From Nocardia terrae (lineage in GTDB: Bacteria; Actinomycetota; Actinomycetes; Mycobacteriales; Mycobacteriaceae): a stretch of DNA of 64,000 nt. The position numbers and the translations under genes are program-made. The notes beneath the pieces are model-generated. The model ran no database searches and was not told the origin of the DNA. It saw only the letters and a program-made list of their open reading frames with translations. The stretch covers positions 372,001 through 436,000 of the forward strand of contig NZ_WRPP01000005.1 of NCBI RefSeq assembly GCF_009760405.1. Direction: 5' to 3'. Positions 35,208 to 44,724 of the stretch are shown piece after piece; positions within the stretch are counted from its first letter, which is position 1, and every line of letters begins with the position of its first letter.

Positions 35208-35221
35208 TGACGATATCGTCA
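35208..35221. promoter_or_regulatory. perfect palindrome, likely TetR operator
   Basis: TGACGATATCGTCA is a 14-bp perfect palindrome immediately upstream of the ribosome-binding site of the dioxygenase gene and about 100 bp from the divergent tetR. A bound repressor would block the operon. Confidence 0.5.
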
Positions 35222-35323
35222 CTCACGAACCGATTCTCAGTCAAGTGAATCTGAAGAATTCGTCAATACTGACCGAGTGAGCTACGCTGGCTCCCGGACA
35301 CGTCATGGAAGGGGTGGACAGCG

Positions 35324-35986
35324 ATGGCCGGACACACCGGTTCGGAACCCAACCGCCTGGAACGCCGCAAGGCACGCACCCGGGCCGCGCTCGTGAGCGC
35401 GGCCCAAGCCCTTCTGGCGGCCGGCAAGGGCAACGCGCCGATCCTGGAGATCACCCAGGCCGCCGACGTCGGCATGGGCTCGTTCTACAACCACTTCCAG
35501 AGTCGCGAGGAACTGTTCGAGGCTGCCGTGGAGGAAGCTCTCGACCGCCACGGCGCGGTCCTCGACCAGCTCTGCGAAGACCTCGAGGACCCCGCCCAGG
35601 TGTTCGCCCAGAGCTTCCGCCTGACGGGCCGACTGCACCGCCGAAATCCGACCCTCAGCAAGGTCCTGCTCAACAATGGGTTCGCCCTCGCGGCCTCCGA
35701 AAGGGGGCTCGCCCCACGCGCCCGCCGCGATATCGACGCCGCAGCACGCGCGGGCCGATTCCAGGTCGGGGATCCCGAACTTGCGATGGCCGTCGTCACC
35801 GGCGCCGCTCTGTGTTTGGGCCAGCTCCTGCACGATCAGCCAGACCGCGACGACGCCGAGGCCAGCGACCAGGTTGCCGAGGACCTGCTGCGCATGTTCG
35901 GCCTACCCGCCGGCGAGGCGCACAGGATCTCCCGGCAGCCCCTGCCGGCCCTCGACTCCGTGCCGGAGAACGGCACCGCCGCCTGA
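35324..35986 (+). CDS. TetR/AcrR-family regulator
   Basis: A 220-residue TetR protein. The HTH is at about residues 15-60 (RRKARTRAALVSAAQALL, ILEITQAADVGMGSFYNHFQSREELF). ATG 35324 follows AAGGGG. It is divergent from the dioxygenase operon and ends 4 bp before a convergent flavin reductase gene. It resembles TetR 13040 over its full length, including the ligand-binding half, so the two may bind related ligands or operators. Confidence 0.88.
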   Translation: MAGHTGSEPNRLERRKARTRAALVSAAQALLAAGKGNAPILEITQAADVGMGSFYNHFQSREELFEAAVEEALDRHGAVLDQLCEDLEDPAQVFAQSFRLTGRLHRRNPTLSKVLLNNGFALAASERGLAPRARRDIDAAARAGRFQVGDPELAMAVVTGAALCLGQLLHDQPDRDDAEASDQVAEDLLRMFGLPAGEAHRISRQPLPALDSVPENGTAA

Positions 35987-35990
35987 CCGA

Positions 35991-36563
35991 TCAGCGCTGA
36001 GCAGATAGGACCGTGCACACTCGCGCGATGTGGACGGCGAACTCGTCCATGAAGTCACGGAGGAACCGCGCGGTGGTGTCATCGAGCACCTCCCCCTCCT
36101 CCGTGAATACCTCAGGGCTGAACTGGATGTAGCCCTCCGGTGCATTCATCTGCGGAGAATTGCAGAAACTGAGCACGCTGCGCAGACTCTGCTGAGCCAC
36201 CGCGGTCCCGATCTTGCCTGGAGAAGCCCCGATCACCGCCGACGGCTTGTGGGTGAACGAGTTGCTCCCCCACGGCCGACTCGCCCAGTCGATGGCATTC
36301 TTCAACGCGCCCGGGATCGAGCGATTGTATTCGGGCGTGACGAACAGAATCGCATCCACCGAGGCGATGGCGTCCTTCAGCGCCCGGCCCTCGGGTGGGT
36401 AGTCCAGGTCGAAGTCGTGGTTGTAGAGCGGAAGGTCACCGATGCCGATCTCCACGAACTCCAGTTCCTCGGGCGCCAAGCGAATCAGCGCCTTCGCGAG
36501 CGTTCGGTTGATCGATTTCCGCGAGAGGCTGCCGATGATGTATCCGACGCGGTATGTACTCAC
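35991..36563 (-). CDS. NADPH-dependent FMN reductase
   Basis: Flavodoxin-fold protein of 190 residues. The FMN phosphate loop is IIGSLSRKSINRTLA (residues ~9-23), with FVTPEYNRSIPGALKNAIDWASRP and a hydrophobic dimer-type VIGASPGKIGTAVAQQ following. It could supply reduced FMN to the luciferase-like monooxygenase encoded upstream in the same operon, or reduce quinones. It is last in the five-gene minus-strand operon. Confidence 0.85.
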   Translation of the reverse strand: MSTYRVGYIIGSLSRKSINRTLAKALIRLAPEELEFVEIGIGDLPLYNHDFDLDYPPEGRALKDAIASVDAILFVTPEYNRSIPGALKNAIDWASRPWGSNSFTHKPSAVIGASPGKIGTAVAQQSLRSVLSFCNSPQMNAPEGYIQFSPEVFTEEGEVLDDTTARFLRDFMDEFAVHIARVCTVLSAQR

Positions 36564-36695
36564 GATTTCTCCTTTTCATAGGTCGTCTCCCCCGGTGGTC
36601 GAGGATCGGTTGATCCCCGCGCTGTGGCGCCTTACGACCAACGGGGTGAGACGTCGTCACACGGTCAGTGCGATCCTGTAACCGGCACGACAGCA

Positions 36696-37478
36696 TCAGG
36701 CGGCGGAGTCGTCGGAGTCCACCTCGCCGTCGTACACGGACCGCGGGATGGCTCCTCCGGCAGCGAGTCGCATGAGCGCTGTGTTCACGTCGATGCTCGT
36801 CGAGCCCTGGGTGGGCCGGGCGGCGTTACTGTCGAATTCGTGCTGGTAGCTGTTCCACGCCTGCTCGGTGATCAGCGACCCGGCTCCCGAACGGACCAGG
36901 GCCGCAAGCTCGTTGGCAGCGCGTTCGATCCGGGTGCCGAGTTCGGCACTTCCCCAATCCTCGGGAGCCGCGAAGACCGCAGTGGGAAGCGTGAGTGTCC
37001 GCATGTACGCGAACAGCTGCCGCATCTGGTCGTCGACGACCAGCGCATGCCGGGAAGTCCCGGCAGTGGCGGCCAGCAAGATCGGTTTGGCGACCAGCAA
37101 GTCGTTGTCGAGCACATCGACGAAAGATTTGAACAGGCCGCTGGTTCCCGCCTTGTAGACCGGAGTCGCGGCGATCACGGCGTCCGCGTCGGCCAACGAG
37201 CGGATCGCCTTCTGGAGCTGTTCATCGGGAAAGCCGGCGGTCGTCGCGTGGGCGATGGAGACGGCGAGCGGGCCGAGCTCGATGGTGTCGACCATCGCTG
37301 ACACACCCGCTCGATGCAGCTGCTCGACGCTCTTCTGCGCCAGGCGGTCGGCGAGCAGCCGTGTAGAGGACGGATCGCTCACCCCCGCACTCAGGACGAC
37401 GAGCCTGGCTCGCTTCGGGAGCGTCGTCCAGGTCGCCGGAGGCACGGCCGGGAGGGATCCTGGAATGTTGACTGTCAT
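36696..37478 (-). CDS. CE1759-type FMN reductase partner of the luciferase-like monooxygenase
   Basis: A 260-residue flavodoxin-like reductase (SAGVSDPSSTRLLADRL near residue 30; IAATPVYKAGTSGLFKSFVDVLD near 103; LLAATAGTSRHALVVD near 134). Sequence and its place 45 bp behind the monooxygenase match the LLM-partnered FMN reductase family (CE1759), always found with CE1758-type enzymes. The acidic C-terminal tail ends DSDDSAA. Confidence 0.85.
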   Translation of the reverse strand: MTVNIPGSLPAVPPATWTTLPKRARLVVLSAGVSDPSSTRLLADRLAQKSVEQLHRAGVSAMVDTIELGPLAVSIAHATTAGFPDEQLQKAIRSLADADAVIAATPVYKAGTSGLFKSFVDVLDNDLLVAKPILLAATAGTSRHALVVDDQMRQLFAYMRTLTLPTAVFAAPEDWGSAELGTRIERAANELAALVRSGAGSLITEQAWNSYQHEFDSNAARPTQGSTSIDVNTALMRLAAGGAIPRSVYDGEVDSDDSAA

Positions 37479-37523
37479 AGGAGTGGACCTCCGGTCGGTG
37501 TTAAGTGGATGGCTCCAGCTGGA

Positions 37524-38714
37524 TCAGAGCGACTGCGGGAAGTTGGGGACCAGATCGGGGCCGCTGTCCTGATACGGCGAAGTGCCCGTCACGTTGTCGC
37601 CGCGGTTGGGGTTGGGACGCGGCTGACGCGGCTCACTGTCACCGTATTTGGCCCTGACCAGGCTCGCGTGGGTGGGCGCGTCGCCGACATCTGGTGCGCG
37701 TCGGGCTTCCATCTCCTTGCGCAGCACCGGCACGACCTGGGCGCCGAGCAGCTCGACCTGTTCGAGTGCCATCTCCACCGGCAGTCCGGCCGCGTCGATG
37801 TTCCAGAGCTGACGGTGGTAGTCGCCGAACCCCTCCTGGAAGGTGAGGGTCTTGTCGATGATCTGCTGCGGGCTGCCGACGCTCATGGGGGTGTCGGCCA
37901 TGTAGCTCTCGAGCGAGTAGCTGCGGCCGTAGATCGGGGAACCCTCGAAGTAGGGACGATAGGTGGCGATCGCGTCCTGTGAGCGTTCGGCGATGAAGGC
38001 GTGCCCGCCGAGACCGACGATCGCCTGTTCCTTCGTACCGTGGCCGTAGTGCTCGAACCGCTCCCGATAGAACTCGACCAGCGGGCGGAAGTGGAAGTTG
38101 GGGGCGAGGATGTTGTTGGCGAAGAATCCGTTCCCGTAGAACGCGGCCTGCTCGGCAATTTCGGGGGTGCGGATGGATCCGTGCCACACGAACGGTGGCA
38201 CGTCGTCGAGTGGGCGTGGAGTAGAGGTGAACCCCTGCAGCGGAGTACGGAAACTGCCCTCCCAATCGACGACATCCTCGCGCCAGAGCCGGTGCAGCAG
38301 GTTGTAGTTCTCCAGAGCCAGTGGCAGTCCTTGCCGGATGTCCTTGCCGAACCAGGGGTACACCGGGACCGTGTTGCCGCGACCGATCATGAGATCCATG
38401 CGGCCCTTGGAAACGTGCTGGAGCATCGCGTAGTCCTCGGCGATCTTCACCGGATCGTTCGTAGTCATCAGCGTGACCGCCGTGCTGAGAACGATCCGAT
38501 TCGTCATTGCCGCGATGTTCGCCAGCAGGGTGGTCGGCGACGAGGAGAAGAATGGCGGGTTGTGGTGCTCGCCGATCGCGAACACGTCCAGCCCGACCTC
38601 GTCCGTCTTCTGGGCGATCCGGATGATGGCGTCGATCCGTTCTGCCTCGCTCGGGGTGTACCCGGTGACCGGATTCCGGGTGATATCACTGACCGAGAAG
38701 ATTCCGAATTGCAT
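37524..38714 (-). CDS. luciferase-like (LLM) flavin-dependent monooxygenase, CE1758 family
   Basis: A 396-residue TIM-barrel monooxygenase. Recognisable parts are MQFGIFSVSDITRNP, GLDVFAIGEHHNPPFFSSSP, GRMDLMIGRGNTVPVYPW and PFVWHGSIRTPEIAEQAA. It uses FMNH2 (supplied by the adjacent reductase) and O2; the substrate of the family is unknown. The C-terminal ~40 residues are Pro/Asn-rich and probably disordered. ATG 38714 follows GGAAGGTG. It belongs to the same operon as the CocE hydrolase and SDR. Confidence 0.87.
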   Translation of the reverse strand: MQFGIFSVSDITRNPVTGYTPSEAERIDAIIRIAQKTDEVGLDVFAIGEHHNPPFFSSSPTTLLANIAAMTNRIVLSTAVTLMTTNDPVKIAEDYAMLQHVSKGRMDLMIGRGNTVPVYPWFGKDIRQGLPLALENYNLLHRLWREDVVDWEGSFRTPLQGFTSTPRPLDDVPPFVWHGSIRTPEIAEQAAFYGNGFFANNILAPNFHFRPLVEFYRERFEHYGHGTKEQAIVGLGGHAFIAERSQDAIATYRPYFEGSPIYGRSYSLESYMADTPMSVGSPQQIIDKTLTFQEGFGDYHRQLWNIDAAGLPVEMALEQVELLGAQVVPVLRKEMEARRAPDVGDAPTHASLVRAKYGDSEPRQPRPNPNRGDNVTGTSPYQDSGPDLVPNFPQSL

Positions 38715-38757
38715 TAGTTCACCTTCCAAGCGTGTCCCGCGCCCGCGATCCGGACGC

Positions 38758-40395
38758 TCAGTCGATCACCGGAACCAGCAGATGCGAGTCGTGCCGGCCG
38801 CCGAAGTGAATATGGTGTCTGCCCTTGTTCACGAGCATCGTGTGCCCCACGGAGGGATTGCCGGAGATATCGCTGCCCTGGATGATCAACCGCAGTGTTT
38901 CGCCCGTTCTGAACAGCGTGCTGGAGGGCAGGATCTCGATCTCCACCGGAACGATGTCTCCCGGCCGGATCTTGGCTGCCCGACGATGGCTCAGATACGG
39001 CTTCCACGGCTTCGACCGCGCCGGATCCAATTCTCGCTGCGATACGCGCAACCAGCCTGTCGCCGCCATGTCCTTTTCAAAACCGGCGACTCCACCCTCG
39101 AAATAGACCTCATTGCCATCGACGTCGAGCTTCTTGACGCCGACAAATAGATCCATATCCCTGCCCGACGCAGCGGAGACCCAGAGTTTCAGTTTCATGT
39201 AGCCGGTGAGTTCGGTGTCCTCGTCGAACCGGAGATCGAAATGCACACCGGTACCGGAGCGGGAATCATAGCCGACAGAAGCCGAGTCCAACTGTTTCGT
39301 AGCGACCAAGGAATTCGGATGTGCCAGATACCGCTCCCTGTATCGAGTGCCGACCGGAGGCCATTCGTTCTCGTATCTGACATCGTATTTCTCGCGGGTC
39401 TCCCGCACCTCGACGCGCACCCTCGGCACGTCCATCATGCCGTTCGGTATGTCCTTGAGAAAGTAATCGAAGAATTGCTTCTGAGCCTGAAGGCCCTCGT
39501 CACTGTAGTAGACTTCCCATTTCTTACGACCATGCGTGTACAGCCACTTGTGCTGTGACCGGATGCGGGAGAATCCCTCGAAGCTCCCCCTGGTGTGCAG
39601 GCCCTGATCGGACCACGTCCCGCAGATGAGCGCAGGCACCTCGATGTTGTCGACTTCGGGCGCCGGAAAGAGTCGTTGGACCACCCCGAAGAGATATTTC
39701 TGCCCGACCCACAGTACCTGCGGATAGAGCATCGGAGTGGGGTACCGCGCGCCCACTCGCATGACCTTCATCCAGTCACGGGTGAATCGAGTTTCCGGAA
39801 TTCCGCCGTGAAAGAGCACGTCACGGACCAGATCGGAGACGCCTTGCCAGGTGATCATCGCCTTGAGATGGGGTGGCCGTTGCGCAGCGGTGTACCACTG
39901 GGATATGGCCAGATACGAGACTCCATTGAGTCCGACGTCTCCACTGCTCCACGGCTGCAGCGCTCCCCATTCGACCAGGTCATAGCAATCCGCGGCATCT
40001 TTCTTGCTGAATATTCCCGGGACGCCGCGAGATTTGAAGTAGCCGCGGACGTCGGCGATGACGACGACATATCCCGCAGGCACCCAGAAGGCAGGATCGG
40101 GTGCCTCGAAGGAGGTCGCCTCCGATACTCGAATATGGCCCGGTTCCGAACCGAGTTCGGGCAAATTCTCCAATCTCGTCAGATCACCGGCCGCAACCAG
40201 CCAGCCTTCCTTCGGGCCCACGTCCTTCCCGTAGGGAGTGAAGGAGAAGATGACCGGATACTTCCCGGCAGCTTCGGGCCTGAAGACATTGACAGATAGG
40301 ACGCGTCCGTCTCGCATTTCCACCGGGACATCGCGTTCGGCCACGATTCCGGCCGGGAGCGCAAAGGATTCGAGCGCAGGCTTGTTGTTTGTCAT
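38758..40395 (-). CDS. CocE/NonD-family hydrolase
   Basis: A 545-residue S15-type hydrolase. The nucleophile Ser160 is in GDVGLNGVSYLAISQW, and the C-terminal jelly-roll domain begins near residue 330 (TGVHFDLRFDEDTELTGYMKL). Relatives include cocaine esterase, alpha-amino-acid esterases and the nonactin lactonase NonD. It probably hydrolyses an ester or lactone, which fits a Baeyer-Villiger-type role for the luciferase-like enzyme in the same operon (inference). No signal peptide is seen. Confidence 0.85.
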   Translation of the reverse strand: MTNNKPALESFALPAGIVAERDVPVEMRDGRVLSVNVFRPEAAGKYPVIFSFTPYGKDVGPKEGWLVAAGDLTRLENLPELGSEPGHIRVSEATSFEAPDPAFWVPAGYVVVIADVRGYFKSRGVPGIFSKKDAADCYDLVEWGALQPWSSGDVGLNGVSYLAISQWYTAAQRPPHLKAMITWQGVSDLVRDVLFHGGIPETRFTRDWMKVMRVGARYPTPMLYPQVLWVGQKYLFGVVQRLFPAPEVDNIEVPALICGTWSDQGLHTRGSFEGFSRIRSQHKWLYTHGRKKWEVYYSDEGLQAQKQFFDYFLKDIPNGMMDVPRVRVEVRETREKYDVRYENEWPPVGTRYRERYLAHPNSLVATKQLDSASVGYDSRSGTGVHFDLRFDEDTELTGYMKLKLWVSAASGRDMDLFVGVKKLDVDGNEVYFEGGVAGFEKDMAATGWLRVSQRELDPARSKPWKPYLSHRRAAKIRPGDIVPVEIEILPSSTLFRTGETLRLIIQGSDISGNPSVGHTMLVNKGRHHIHFGGRHDSHLLVPVID

Positions 40396-40409
40396 CGTCT
40401 GTTTTATTC

Positions 40410-41282
40410 CTACAGTCCGGCCGAAGCGTTGGCGATCATGCCGCGGCGAACCTCGTCGAGTTGCTCATCGCTGCTGCGCGACACCAACTCCAACAGGGCT
40501 TCGGCATCGGCGCCGACGGGCGCCCGGGTCGGGGCAGGCTCTCGCTCGGCGATTTCGATCATCTTGGCGGCGGCGTCAGCCGAGGAGGTACCGCTGGCCT
40601 GGGCCGCGTTGAACATCGTCGTGAACCGGTCGAAGATCCCGCCGTACAATTCCGCCTCGGCCGGTGTCATCTCTTGACGAGCGCGAGCCATCGCCGCGGC
40701 GGTCTTCGCCGGACCACCCGTGGACATGTTGCCGGGCTGAACGATCACGACGTCGACCCCGAACGAATGCAGTTCGGTGCGGTAGATGTCGGCGAACGAC
40801 TCGAGCGCCGCCTTCGACGCGCTCGAGGGACCGTTGAACGGAACAGGGAACGCCGCGGTGACCGAACTGGTGAAGACCACGCGGCCCCGCGCCTGACGCA
40901 GTGCGGGCAGGAAGGAGTTCACCGTGGCCAGCGCGCCGAAGACGTTGACTTCGAACTCGTGGCGAATCTTGTCCAGGGCGATGACTTCGAGCGGTCCGGG
41001 CGTGAGAATCCCGGCGTTGACGAACAAGAGGTCGAGGCCGGATTCCAACTCGTTGCCGACCGACGCCGCGAATGCCCGCACTGCCTTCTCGTCGGTGACA
41101 TCGACGATGCTCAACGTGACTCGACCCGACGAAGCGTCTGCCAGGTCACTGATCTCCGCGTCGGAAATCGCTGTGCCCCATACTCGGTAGCCTTTGCCCG
41201 CCAGACCCAGCGCAATGTCCTTGCCCAGCCCGGAACCCGCGCCGGTGATCACCGCAGTCCGTTCGATGGTTGACCTGGTCAT
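40410..41282 (-). CDS. short-chain dehydrogenase-like protein lacking the catalytic Tyr
   Basis: A 290-residue SDR fold protein: TGAGSGLG (13-20), VDVTD (60-64), NAG (89-91) and the catalytic Ser region FTSSVTAAF. The YxxxK active site reads SSASK, with Ser153 where Tyr is expected and Lys157 kept. It may bind NAD(P) without normal oxidoreductase chemistry or use another residue. ATG 41282 follows AGGAG. It is the first gene of the five-gene operon, divergent from the LuxR-type regulator. Confidence 0.83.
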   Translation of the reverse strand: MTRSTIERTAVITGAGSGLGKDIALGLAGKGYRVWGTAISDAEISDLADASSGRVTLSIVDVTDEKAVRAFAASVGNELESGLDLLFVNAGILTPGPLEVIALDKIRHEFEVNVFGALATVNSFLPALRQARGRVVFTSSVTAAFPVPFNGPSSASKAALESFADIYRTELHSFGVDVVIVQPGNMSTGGPAKTAAAMARARQEMTPAEAELYGGIFDRFTTMFNAAQASGTSSADAAAKMIEIAEREPAPTRAPVGADAEALLELVSRSSDEQLDEVRRGMIANASAGL

Positions 41283-41458
41283 CACATCTCCTATCGCTGC
41301 AAGGGGACCTGATCTGGTCTCCGGTATCGAGCCTGGTGTCGAGCCGGGTGATATGCCGTCGCACCGTCCGGGTGATTCACCGCCGAGGCCGACTGCCACC
41401 TCGATCCGCGACGCACTTGTCCGGCACTTGGGTTGCCAGTGCTTCGCGGAGGGATACT

Positions 41459-44140
41459 GTGTGTACCGTGTCCAAGCCGGTCCCCCCTGCGGCTGTTTCC
41501 CGGACCTCCGCCGCGCACGTTCCGTCAGTCGTCGCCCGTCGTGCGCTGTTCGACCGGCTCTCGGTCGGCCTCAGCGGTGGTGTCACGCTGATCTCCGCGC
41601 CGGCCGGGAGCGGTAAGACCGTCCTGCTTCGCACCTGGATAGCGGAGACAGGACTCGCCGACCGGGCCGCATGGGTGTCGGTCGAGCGCGGCGAACGAGA
41701 CGCTCAGCGCTTCTGGCTCGCGGTGATCACCCGATTGCGCGCGGCCGTCGGTACCGACGCTTTCGTCGAGAAGCTCACGCCGACACCGGCATTCGAGGGC
41801 GATGAGATAATCGAGCGGCTGGTGAGCGAACTCGCCTCGCTCGAAGAGCCGGTCGTGCTCGCCATCGATGATCTGCACGAGCTGGCCGCTCCCGACGCTC
41901 TCGCGCAGCTCGAGCTGCTGCTCGACCGGCGGCCGAGATTGCTGCATCTGATCCTCGCGACCCGTCGAGACCCCCAATTGGGCCTGCACCGTTTGCGCCT
42001 TCGGGGCGAACTCACCGAGGTGCGGGCGGCTGACCTGCGTTTCACCCTCGACGAGACACGCGAGTTGCTGGCCGCGTCGAAGATCGCGCTCTCGGAGCGG
42101 AGCATCCGACTCCTCCACGCGCGCACCGAGGGCTGGGCTGCGGGCCTGCGGCTGGCGGCGCTCTCCCTCGTCGGCCACTCGGAGCCGGAACGGTTCGTGG
42201 CCGAGTTCTCGGGCAGTGAGCGCACCATCGCCGACTATCTACTCGCCGAGGTCCTCGAGCAGCAGCCCAGCCACGTGCGCCGACTACTGCTCCGGACCTC
42301 GGTACTCGAACGAGTGAACGGCGCCCTCGCCGATTTCCTCGTCGAAGGCTCGGGCTCGGAACGCATCCTGCACTCGCTCGCCGACGCGAACGCATTCGTC
42401 ACACCGATCGACCTCGAACGCGCCTGGTTCCGATACCACCACCTCCTGGCCGACCTGCTGCGTTTGGAACTACGCAGAACCGAACCGGACGCCGTCGTCC
42501 CACTGCACACGGCCGCTGCTCGGTGGTACGCCGAGCACGGGTACGTCGTCGACGCGGTTCAGCATGCACTGATCGCACAAGACTGGGACTATGCGGCCGG
42601 CCTGCTCGCCGACCAAGCGTTCAGCCTCGCCCTCGACGGCCAAGAGGCGACCCTCAGCGCGCTGCTCGCAGCGTTCCCCACGGACAAGGTCTCGGATCCG
42701 GAGCTGACGGCCGTGATAGCGGTTGATCAGATCGCCCGCGGCTCACTCGACGAAGCCACCGAATATCTGACTCTGGCCGAGCACAACATCTCCGCGGTTC
42801 CCGAACAGCGCAGGCGCCGTCTCGCGGCCGCACTGGCCGTCGCGCGCATGTCACTCGCCCGCCGACGAGGTGATTTCGGCTCAGTACTCGGCGAAGTGGA
42901 TGAATTACTCGGCCCGGCCGACGCCGAAACCCTCACCGATGTCGCGCTCGCGGCCGACGTCAAAGCACTGACGCTGATGAATCTCGGCATCGTCGAATTC
43001 TGGTCCGGTCGCGACGCTGATACGGACGAACATCTGACTCGTGGACTCATGCTGGCGCGCCGGATCAACCGACCGTACATCGAAATCGGTTGCCTGGCGC
43101 ACTCGGCAATGGTTGCGGGCTCGTTCGCCGTGGGGCGGGACCGTTGCGCGGAGGCGATCGCCGTCGCGGAAGCCCACGGCTGGGGCTCGGAGCCGATCGT
43201 CGGTGTCGCATTGGCACGGATGGGCGGTTACGAGGTATGGCAGGGCCGGTTCGACGAGGCCGAGCATTGGCTCGACCGGGCCGGAGGAGCCCTGCGCCCA
43301 GAACTCGAACCTGCCCCGGGACTGCTCCTGCACCTGGCTCGCGGCGCCGTTCACGTCGGCCGGGGCCGGCTCGACGAAGCTCTGCTCGCGTTCCGGGCCG
43401 CCGAACAGCTCCAGCGGTTTCTCGTCACGCCACACGTTTTGGCTGTCCAGGTGTATCAAGCTCTGGTACACGTTCAGTTGCGCCTAGGGGATGTGGCGGG
43501 CGCGCGGGCCACACTGGCAGGTATGCCAGAGGCGCTGAGGGATCGGGGCGAAGCATGCGCGGCGCAGGCATCGCTCTTGCTGGCCGACGGTCAGCCACAG
43601 GCGGCCATCGATGCGCTCGCCCCGGCCGTCGCGGGCAAGGTCCCCGTGATCCGCGATTTCACGCTGATCATGGTCTTGCTGCTGGACGCAATCGCGAACG
43701 ACCAGCTCGGCGAAACGCAGGCCGCCGCGACCGACATCGAACGCGCCCTGGCTCTGGCCGAGCCCGACGCACTGGTGTTTCCCTTCGTGATCATCCCGTC
43801 ACACGAACTGCTCGAGCGGCACCCACGGCATCGGACGGCCCATGCCGCCCTGCTTCAGAGCATCATCGACGTGCTGGGCGGGACGCCGTTGCCCACGCGT
43901 ACCGATACTCCGCAGGGTCCGTTCGAGACACTCAGCGACAGCGAACTGCGGGTGCTCGGCTATCTGCCGAGCAATCTGTCCGCACCCGAGATCGGAAACG
44001 AGCTCTTCCTCTCCCTCAATACGGTGAAAACCCACATGCGCCATATCTACGCCAAGCTCGGCGTGCACCGTCGCACCGAGGCGGTCGAACGTGCACGCGA
44101 GCTGGGCCTGCTCGGCCCCGGGGCAAGACTTCGCCGTTGA
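41459..44140 (+). CDS. large ATP-binding LuxR regulator (LAL/MalT-like)
   Basis: An 893-residue regulator. An N-terminal P-loop STAND ATPase begins with APAGSGKT (about 47-54) and VVLAIDDLHEL (Walker B). A long TPR-like alpha-helical middle follows (repeated blocks such as GDVAGARATLAGMPEAL), and a C-terminal LuxR HTH (about 825-885; LSDSELRVLGYLPSNLSAPEIGNEL...NTVKTHMRHIYAKL). GTG 41459 follows GGAGGG at 5 bp. It likely activates the divergent SDR-CocE-LLM operon on binding an inducer; this is inferred from position. Confidence 0.88.
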   Translation: MCTVSKPVPPAAVSRTSAAHVPSVVARRALFDRLSVGLSGGVTLISAPAGSGKTVLLRTWIAETGLADRAAWVSVERGERDAQRFWLAVITRLRAAVGTDAFVEKLTPTPAFEGDEIIERLVSELASLEEPVVLAIDDLHELAAPDALAQLELLLDRRPRLLHLILATRRDPQLGLHRLRLRGELTEVRAADLRFTLDETRELLAASKIALSERSIRLLHARTEGWAAGLRLAALSLVGHSEPERFVAEFSGSERTIADYLLAEVLEQQPSHVRRLLLRTSVLERVNGALADFLVEGSGSERILHSLADANAFVTPIDLERAWFRYHHLLADLLRLELRRTEPDAVVPLHTAAARWYAEHGYVVDAVQHALIAQDWDYAAGLLADQAFSLALDGQEATLSALLAAFPTDKVSDPELTAVIAVDQIARGSLDEATEYLTLAEHNISAVPEQRRRRLAAALAVARMSLARRRGDFGSVLGEVDELLGPADAETLTDVALAADVKALTLMNLGIVEFWSGRDADTDEHLTRGLMLARRINRPYIEIGCLAHSAMVAGSFAVGRDRCAEAIAVAEAHGWGSEPIVGVALARMGGYEVWQGRFDEAEHWLDRAGGALRPELEPAPGLLLHLARGAVHVGRGRLDEALLAFRAAEQLQRFLVTPHVLAVQVYQALVHVQLRLGDVAGARATLAGMPEALRDRGEACAAQASLLLADGQPQAAIDALAPAVAGKVPVIRDFTLIMVLLLDAIANDQLGETQAAATDIERALALAEPDALVFPFVIIPSHELLERHPRHRTAHAALLQSIIDVLGGTPLPTRTDTPQGPFETLSDSELRVLGYLPSNLSAPEIGNELFLSLNTVKTHMRHIYAKLGVHRRTEAVERARELGLLGPGARLRR

Positions 44141-44202
44141 ACGTTTCGCTCACCTCATCAGGGTGATGCAGGCTCACCCGGGCGCGCGCCACACTCACAA
44201 AC

Positions 44203-44436
44203 ATGAACGACGCGGAGACAACGGAAAGCCACGCACCCGTTGACTACGAGATTCGCGTCCGCGGACACCTGAGCGACACCTTGCTCGTCGCCTTTCCCGA
44301 CCTGCAGGTGCGGCCGCAGGGCGGCGAGACGGTTCTCATCGGGGGGCTTGCCGATCAGTCAGCGCTCTACGGGGTACTGGCCCGAATCGAAGCACTGGGC
44401 ATCGACCTGCTCGAAGTCCGCAGGAAAAGCGCGTAA
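44203..44436 (+). CDS. small conserved hypothetical protein
   Basis: A 77-residue protein: a mostly beta core (DYEIRVRGHLSDTLLVAF, VRPQGGETVLIGGLAD) and a helix (SALYGVLARIEALGIDLLEVR). Similar short proteins occur in many actinobacteria, often near regulators; function unknown. It follows the LuxR gene by 62 bp on the same strand. Confidence 0.65.
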   Translation: MNDAETTESHAPVDYEIRVRGHLSDTLLVAFPDLQVRPQGGETVLIGGLADQSALYGVLARIEALGIDLLEVRRKSA

Positions 44437-44724
44437 CTCGTGTCAAACACCGGGATGTCGCCGTCCCCTATTCCAACGGCGACCTTCGAACCGAACCGAT
44501 CGGCGCCCTGCCCGGCACATGCCGATCCGGTAAGGGCCGATTGCCGCGGCAGGTCATCGGCGACCTCCGCGGCAATCGTCGTATGCGCTGACCACGAATT
44601 CCGGCTGCTTCCCCGAGCACCGAAATCGAATCGCCTGCATCGTGTGACGCCAGTTCACCCTCTACAGCGCGAAGCTTTGCTTGTTCAATCAATCCAACTG
44701 CCTACCGAGTACCAAGGAGCTGTC

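Noticed and set aside
41270..41458. In-frame upstream extension of the LuxR-type regulator
   Set aside because: GGAGGG directly before GTG 41459 decides the start, and the extension overlaps the promoter and start of the divergent SDR gene.
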